Below are positions 59,939-64,000 of a DNA stretch of 64,000 nt, one piece after another. Under the pieces are notes generated by a model. That model was not told the origin of the DNA, searched no databases, and saw only the letters and a list, made by a program, of their open reading frames with translations. Position 1 is the stretch's first letter, and each line of letters starts with the position of its first letter. Source of the stretch: Streptomyces aureocirculatus. Its GTDB lineage: Bacteria; Actinomycetota; Actinomycetes; Streptomycetales; Streptomycetaceae. The stretch is taken from assembly GCF_000720475.1 (NCBI RefSeq), contig NZ_JOAP01000019.1:124001-188000 (forward strand), given 5' to 3'. A program made the translations under genes and the position numbers.

Positions 59939-60937
59939 GTGAAAGAGATGCTCGTCGGCGACGGTTCGAAGGCCGGATCCTCCGGTTCTTCGGACCTCCG
60001 CCCGCACCCGATCGACAACGGTGAGGCCGCACGCCGTCGCAAGAAGATGGTCACCCTCACCCGCCCCTGGATCCTGCTCGCGCCCTCGCTGATCGTGCTC
60101 ACGGGTCTGCTGCTGTGGCCGCTGATCCAGGTCGGCAAGCTGTCGCTGCAGGACTACAAGGTCAAGTTCGGCGGCGGTGAGAGTACCTGGACGGGCTTCG
60201 ACCACTACAGGGACCTGCTCAGCAGCGAACTGTTGTGGAAGACGGTCCTGCCCAACACGGTGTTCTTCGCGCTCGCCTGTGTCGGCCTGACCGTGGCGCT
60301 CGGCACGGCCGTGGCACTGCTGCTCAACCGGCTCGGCCCGACCTGGAAGCTGATCTGCTCCGTGTCGATCCTGGCCGCCTGGGCGATGCCCGCGGTCACC
60401 GGGACCTATGTCTGGATCTGGCTGTTCTCGCCGGAGGACGGCATGGTCAGCCAGATGGCCGACTCCATGGGCCTGATCGACGCCGAGACCACCAACTGGT
60501 TCACCGACCGCCTGCCGTTCTACGGCATCGCCACCCTCAACGTCGTGCACCACGGCTTCCCGTTCGTGGCGATCACCGTCCTCGCGGGGCTCCTGACGAT
60601 CCCCAAGGAGCTGTACGAGGCCGGGGAGATCGACGGCGCCAACGCCTGGCAGCGGTTCTGGAAGATCACCGTGCCGACCATCAAGCCGGTGTTCCTCGTC
60701 GTGACCATCCTCTCCACCATCTGGGACTTCAAGGTCTTCACGCAGGTCTTCCTGATGCCCGGAGGCAGCGGCTCCAATCCCGACGTCTACAACCTCGGCG
60801 TGTACTCCTACATCGAGGCGTTCGCCAAGAACGACTACGGCGCGGGTTCGGCGGCGGCCGTCCTGCTCACCCTGCTCCTCCTCCTCATCACCGTCGTCTA
60901 CGTCCGCACACTGTTCCGGCAGGGGGAGGACCTGTGA
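59939..60937 (+). CDS. Sugar ABC transporter permease (MalF-like)
   Basis: 332 residues, about six membrane helices after a hydrophilic N-terminus of ~38. The cytoplasmic EAA loop reads YEAGEIDGANAWQRFWKITVPTIKP, which docks the ATPase. GTG at 59939, 5 bases after the binding-protein stop. Pairs with the next permease. Confidence 0.92.
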   Translation: MKEMLVGDGSKAGSSGSSDLRPHPIDNGEAARRRKKMVTLTRPWILLAPSLIVLTGLLLWPLIQVGKLSLQDYKVKFGGGESTWTGFDHYRDLLSSELLWKTVLPNTVFFALACVGLTVALGTAVALLLNRLGPTWKLICSVSILAAWAMPAVTGTYVWIWLFSPEDGMVSQMADSMGLIDAETTNWFTDRLPFYGIATLNVVHHGFPFVAITVLAGLLTIPKELYEAGEIDGANAWQRFWKITVPTIKPVFLVVTILSTIWDFKVFTQVFLMPGGSGSNPDVYNLGVYSYIEAFAKNDYGAGSAAAVLLTLLLLLITVVYVRTLFRQGEDL

Positions 60938-61767
60938 CAGCCCGCCGCACCACGCTCGCCTCACGCATCGGCCTGCCGCTCGCCGTGGCGTCGCTGCTCG
61001 TCTTCACGCTCTTCCCGGTCTACTGGATGGTCTCCACGGCCTTCGACCCGAAGGCGTTGACACGCGGCTCGGACCTGCTGCCGAGCGGCGTCAGCTTCGA
61101 GCACTTCGACTTCGTCTTCGACCGCGGCAACTTCGGTCAGTACCTGCTGAACTCGGCGATCGTCGGCATCGCCACGATCCTGGCGGCCGCGCTGCTCTCG
61201 CTGTTCGCGGCGATCGCGGTGGCCCGCTTCAAGTTCAAGTTCCGCACCTCCGTGCTGATCATGGTTCTGATCGTGCAGATGGTGCCCCTCGAAGCCCTGG
61301 TCATCCCGCTGTTCATCCAGATGCGGGACTACGAGATGCTCAACTCGCTGCTCGGCCTGTCGATCGTCTACATCGCCCTTTCGCTGCCGTTCGCGATCTG
61401 GACCCTGCGCGGCTTCGTCGCGGCCGTGCCCAAGGAGATCGAGGAAGCCGCGTACATCGACGGGGCCTCCTGGTTCCGGATGTTCTGGTCGGTGCTCCTG
61501 CCGCTGGTCGCGCCGGGCCTCGTGGCCACCTCGATCTTCGCCTTCATCACGGCGTGGAACGAGTTCGTCTTCGCGTACACCTTCATGAAGGGCGACGAGA
61601 AGTACACGGCGGCCGTGGGCATCTTCCAGTTCTTCGGGGAGAACACCACGTCCTGGGGCCCCGTCATGGCCAGCTCCACACTGGTGACGGTGCCCGTCAT
61701 GATCTTCTTCGTGCTCGTCCACCGCAGGCTCGGCTCGGGCCTCGCGGCGGGAGCCGTCAAGGGCTGA
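60934..61767 (+). CDS. Sugar ABC transporter permease (MalG-like)
   Basis: 277 residues, six membrane helices; EAA loop IEEAAYIDGASWFRMFWSVLLPLVAPG. GTG at 60934 overlaps the previous stop by 4 bases. No ATP-binding gene follows; in Streptomyces the shared ATPase MsiK usually serves such importers, an inference here. Confidence 0.92.
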   Translation: MTARRTTLASRIGLPLAVASLLVFTLFPVYWMVSTAFDPKALTRGSDLLPSGVSFEHFDFVFDRGNFGQYLLNSAIVGIATILAAALLSLFAAIAVARFKFKFRTSVLIMVLIVQMVPLEALVIPLFIQMRDYEMLNSLLGLSIVYIALSLPFAIWTLRGFVAAVPKEIEEAAYIDGASWFRMFWSVLLPLVAPGLVATSIFAFITAWNEFVFAYTFMKGDEKYTAAVGIFQFFGENTTSWGPVMASSTLVTVPVMIFFVLVHRRLGSGLAAGAVKG

Positions 61768-61792
61768 CGCCCGGCGAGGGCTGACATCCGCC

Positions 61793-61845
61793 GAAGGGGG
61801 GCGGGGGCAGGGTGCCACGCACCTGTCCCCGCCCCCCTTCGCGTT
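61793..61845 (+). terminator. Terminator of the sugar ABC operon
   Basis: Long 19-bp stem with one wobble pair (61793-61811 with 61822-61840), loop gtgccacgca, followed by gcgttg. 25 bases after the permease stop. Confidence 0.85.
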
Positions 61846-61870
61846 GCCCCGGCCGTGCCCCGCCGCCGCT

Positions 61871-61887
61871 ATTGACTATTAGTCAAT
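61871..61887. promoter_or_regulatory. Perfect inverted repeat upstream of the unknown two-gene unit
   Basis: ATTGACTATTAGTCAAT (7-bp arms, att spacer), 50 bases before the 61937 start. It contains a TTGACT that could be a -35 box. The shape fits a TetR- or MarR-family operator. Confidence 0.65.
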
Positions 61888-61936
61888 TACGCTCCACTCT
61901 CGGGACCTCCAAGCCCAGCGCACCTCGGGAGGTCCT

Positions 61937-62164
61937 GTGAGCACCGAAGCGACCGAAGCACTGGAGACACTGAAGACGGAGCTGGGGACCCGGCCCCCGG
62001 AGTCCTTCGCCCGCCTCGCGCCCGAGCGGCTCGCGCTGCTCGCGGGCGCGCTGCGCACGGAGCGCGAGAGCAGGGCCTCAGGCCTGAACCAGACGGCCGA
62101 AGAGGCCCTGAAGCTGGTGCCCGCACTGGCCCGGGGTCCGGTGCGCCGGATCCTCTTCCGCTAG
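61937..62164 (+). CDS. Small helical protein of unknown function, 75 residues
   Basis: Starts VSTEATEALETLKTELGTRPPESF and ends ARGPVRRILFR; Leu/Ala/Glu-rich and predicted all-helical, no membrane segment. GTG at 61937 with GGGAGG 4-5 bases upstream. Its stop lies 18 bases before the next gene. Not recognised. Confidence 0.75.
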   Translation: MSTEATEALETLKTELGTRPPESFARLAPERLALLAGALRTERESRASGLNQTAEEALKLVPALARGPVRRILFR

Positions 62165-62182
62165 GCCGGGGGCGAGGACGGC

Positions 62183-63283
62183 ATGGACAAGCTGCGCGCC
62201 AGGGCCGAGGTCCTGAAGACCGCCCGTCTCCTCGACGTGGACCCGGGCTGCCTCGCGTTCCTGCGGGAACTGCCCGCCGACGACGTACGCCGTTTCCGCG
62301 GCGACTGTGTGGCGGCGCTGTACGACCGGTCGCCGGAGATGCTGGACCGGATCGCGTCCGCCACGAAACTCGTGCCCGCCGGGGTGGCCGCCGCGATCTC
62401 CCAGAAGGCCCTCGGCCCCCGCCTCGCCGCCGCCGTCGCGGGCCGCCTCGAACCGGCCCGCGCCGCCGACATCATCGAGAAACTGCCCGTGCCCTTCACC
62501 GCCGAGTCGTGCGCCCACCTCGACCCCCGGCGGATCAGCGGCATCGTCGACCGCCTCGACGAGAACCTGGTCGTCCGCATCGCCGTCGCCCTCGCCGAAC
62601 GCGAGGACCACATCACGATGGGACGCTTCGTCGGCCACCTCCGCGACAGTGCGCTGCGGCGCATCCTGCCGCAGGTCGCCGACCCCGTGGTGCTGCGCAC
62701 CGGCTTCCTGATCGACCTCCCCGAACGGCTCGGCCAGATCGTCGAACTCATGGGCGAGGAGCGGCTCGCGGCGGTCATCGCGACCGCCGCGGCGGACGGC
62801 CTTTGGCCCGAGGCGCTCGCCGTGGCCGGGATGGTGACGGGGGCGCAGCGCGCGCGGATCGCGGCCCTGGCCGCGGCGCAGCCGCCCGAACTGCTCGACC
62901 CGCTCGTGACGACCGTGGCCGAGCAGGAACTCTGGGAGTCACTGCTGCCGCTGGTCGCGCTGCTCGGCGAGGCGGAGCTGCGCACGGTGGCCGGGCTGCC
63001 GTCGCTGCGGGACGCCGGCGTCCTCGGCGGGGTGGTGCCCGCCGTCGTCGCCACCGGTCTGTGGGCGGAGTTCCTGCCCCTGGTCGAGGTGTTGCCCGAG
63101 GACTCCCGCAAGGTCGTGGCGGACCGGGCCGCGGAGCTGACCGACGCGGAGCTCGACGCGCTCGTGCGCGAGGTCGGCAGACGGGACCTCTGGGAGCTGG
63201 TGCTGCCGCTTGTGGAGCTCATGTCCGACCCCGCGAAGGTCAGGGTCTTCGCGCTGCCCTCGTTCACCGACCGCCCCGTGTAG
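62183..63283 (+). CDS. Alpha-solenoid-like protein of unknown function
   Basis: 366 residues, Leu/Ala/Val-rich, all-helical in appearance. The C-terminal half has four units of about 43-45 residues with the pattern LW-x(3)-LPLV-x-L(L/M/P): DGLWPEALAVAGMV, QELWESLLPLVALLG, TGLWAEFLPLVEVLP, RDLWELVLPLVELMS. The N-terminal half may carry diverged copies (EMLDRIASATKLVPAGV, ARAADIIEKLPVPF). GAGGA precedes the ATG. It probably forms a scaffold or binding solenoid with the 75-residue partner. Family not recognised. Confidence 0.8.
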   Translation: MDKLRARAEVLKTARLLDVDPGCLAFLRELPADDVRRFRGDCVAALYDRSPEMLDRIASATKLVPAGVAAAISQKALGPRLAAAVAGRLEPARAADIIEKLPVPFTAESCAHLDPRRISGIVDRLDENLVVRIAVALAEREDHITMGRFVGHLRDSALRRILPQVADPVVLRTGFLIDLPERLGQIVELMGEERLAAVIATAAADGLWPEALAVAGMVTGAQRARIAALAAAQPPELLDPLVTTVAEQELWESLLPLVALLGEAELRTVAGLPSLRDAGVLGGVVPAVVATGLWAEFLPLVEVLPEDSRKVVADRAAELTDAELDALVREVGRRDLWELVLPLVELMSDPAKVRVFALPSFTDRPV

Positions 63284-63306
63284 CCGTGCCCCCCGCCGGG
63301 GCCGGG

Positions 63307-63600
63307 GTCTTGTCGCGCTGCGCGCTCGTCCTCAAGCGCCGGACGGGCTGGTTCTTCGTCCGGCTGTGCGTGGGGGTTGGGGTCTTGTTGCGCTGCGCGC
63401 TCGTCCTCAAGCGCCGGACGGGCTTGTTCTTCGTCCGGCTGTGCGTGGGGGTTGGGGTCTTGTTGCGCTGCGCGCTCGTCCTCAAGCGCCGGACGGGCTT
63501 TTTCTTCGTCCGGCTGTGCGTGGGGGTTGGGGTCTTGTTGCGCTGCGCGCTCGTCCTCAAGCGCCGGACGGGCTTTTTCTTCGTCCGGCTGTGCGTAGCA
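63307..63600. repeat. 75-bp tandem repeat, almost four copies
   Basis: Units begin gtcttgttgcgctgcgcgct at 63307, 63382, 63457 and 63532, an exact 75-bp period. Each contains gccggacg...cgtccggc, an 8-bp hairpin with an 11-12-base loop, so the tract is a row of potential terminators after the solenoid gene. The core cgccggacgggct also occurs near 29.12 kb. No credible gene lies in it. Confidence 0.9.
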
Positions 63601-64000
63601 TGAGCAGGGTGACGATCATCAGTGACGGGCGGGGTCCGTCTCCGTACACGTACGAGAACACCTCACGCACCCGCCGGGCCGGTGGTCTCGTCCTGCACTT
63701 TCACGAGGGGGGCCCGGCCGATCCCGGCGCGCCGGTCCTCGTGATGCTGCACGGCGGTGGGCCCGGCGCCACCGCCTGGTCGGCGTTCGGCCCTTCGCTG
63801 GCCGCCTTCGCACCGCACTTCCGGGTGCTCCTCGTCGACCAGTTGGGCTTCGGCCGGTCCGACAAGCCCGAGTTGGACAAGGACTTCTTCGCCTTCAGCG
63901 CGGACGCCGTGGCCGCGCTCCTGGGTGAACTCGGCATCGGGAAGGCGCACTTCGCGGGTGCGTCCCTGGGCGGCGGCGTCTGCGTACGGATGGCGCTCGA
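63600..64000 (+). CDS. HsaD/MhpC-like alpha/beta hydrolase, N-terminal part (runs off the window)
   Basis: The visible 133 residues start MSRVTIISDGRGPSPYTYEN. Oxyanion-hole block VLVMLHGGGPGATAWSAF, then VLLVDQLGFGRSDKPE, and the nucleophile elbow GASLGGG. This matches meta-cleavage product hydrolases, nearest to HsaD of steroid ring degradation (LLHGGGPGAASW and VDQPGYGHSDK in the Mycobacterium protein as I recall). The catalytic Asp and His are beyond the edge. ATG at 63600 is the best start, immediately after the repeats; no strong ribosome site. Confidence 0.8.
   Translation, partial: MSRVTIISDGRGPSPYTYENTSRTRRAGGLVLHFHEGGPADPGAPVLVMLHGGGPGATAWSAFGPSLAAFAPHFRVLLVDQLGFGRSDKPELDKDFFAFSADAVAALLGELGIGKAHFAGASLGGGVCVRMAL

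Noticed and set aside
62509..63603. Frame running through the solenoid gene and the 75-bp repeats
   Set aside because: Different frame from the solenoid protein; the repeat period is divisible by three, giving a false C-terminus.

Overview
The window is chromosomal DNA from a Streptomyces-type actinomycete. The evidence is very high GC, many GTG and some TTG starts, purine-rich Shine-Dalgarno sites, and a gene order that I recall from the conserved Streptomyces core (divIVA, ileS, dksA-like, lspA, rluD, dnaE, his operon, trp genes, lgt, gltBD). I see no rRNA, tRNA, CRISPR array, prophage or complete insertion sequence. Naming is from recognised motifs and remembered family features, not from a database search.

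Layout. 1-8.4 kb: the end of divIVA, ileS on the minus strand behind a T-box leader, a DksA-type zinc-finger protein with a long Lys/Ala tail, lspA, an RluD-type pseudouridine synthase and a GNAT acetyltransferase. 8.4-18 kb: a CPA1 antiporter, MscS channel, dienelactone hydrolase-like protein, a decayed Ser/Thr kinase, a Tat-exported PhoD phosphatase, a DsbA-like membrane thiol protein, a membrane protein and a DUF2252 protein. 18-31 kb: dnaE, a 59-residue small protein, an NYN-domain protein, an ABC-2 exporter pair, a DUF2567-type protein, the 24-residue ribosomal protein bL37, a YbaK-type deacylase, a Lon-substrate-domain protein and two poorly understood proteins.

31-48 kb is amino-acid biosynthesis. 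hisD-hisC-hisB-(54-residue membrane protein)-hisH-priA-ridA-hisF are packed with 4-nt or smaller overlaps, and hisI lies apart next to trpE. No trpF is seen; PriA is expected to serve both the HisA and TrpF steps. trpE is followed by a trp-associated membrane protein and two small membrane proteins, then trpC, the small trpM-like gene, trpB and trpA. Between hisF and hisI lie an ArsR-type regulator with a strong palindrome at its promoter, its MFS partner, and a roughly 700-bp tract of tandem repeats. 48-58 kb: a second DsbA-like protein, lgt, a LysR fragment beside a PhzF-like remnant, a VIT1/CCC1 transporter and gltBD. 58-64 kb: a sugar ABC importer without an ATPase gene and with a DasR-type palindrome upstream, an unrecognised two-gene unit behind a 17-bp palindrome, a four-copy 75-bp hairpin repeat, and the start of an HsaD/MhpC-like hydrolase cut by the window edge.

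I found no wholly new multi-gene defence or biosynthetic system. The most unusual material is the unrecognised solenoid-like operon at 61.9-63.3 kb, the decayed kinase and the LysR/PhzF scar, several unassigned perfect palindromes, the very small genes, and the dispersed and tandem repeats.
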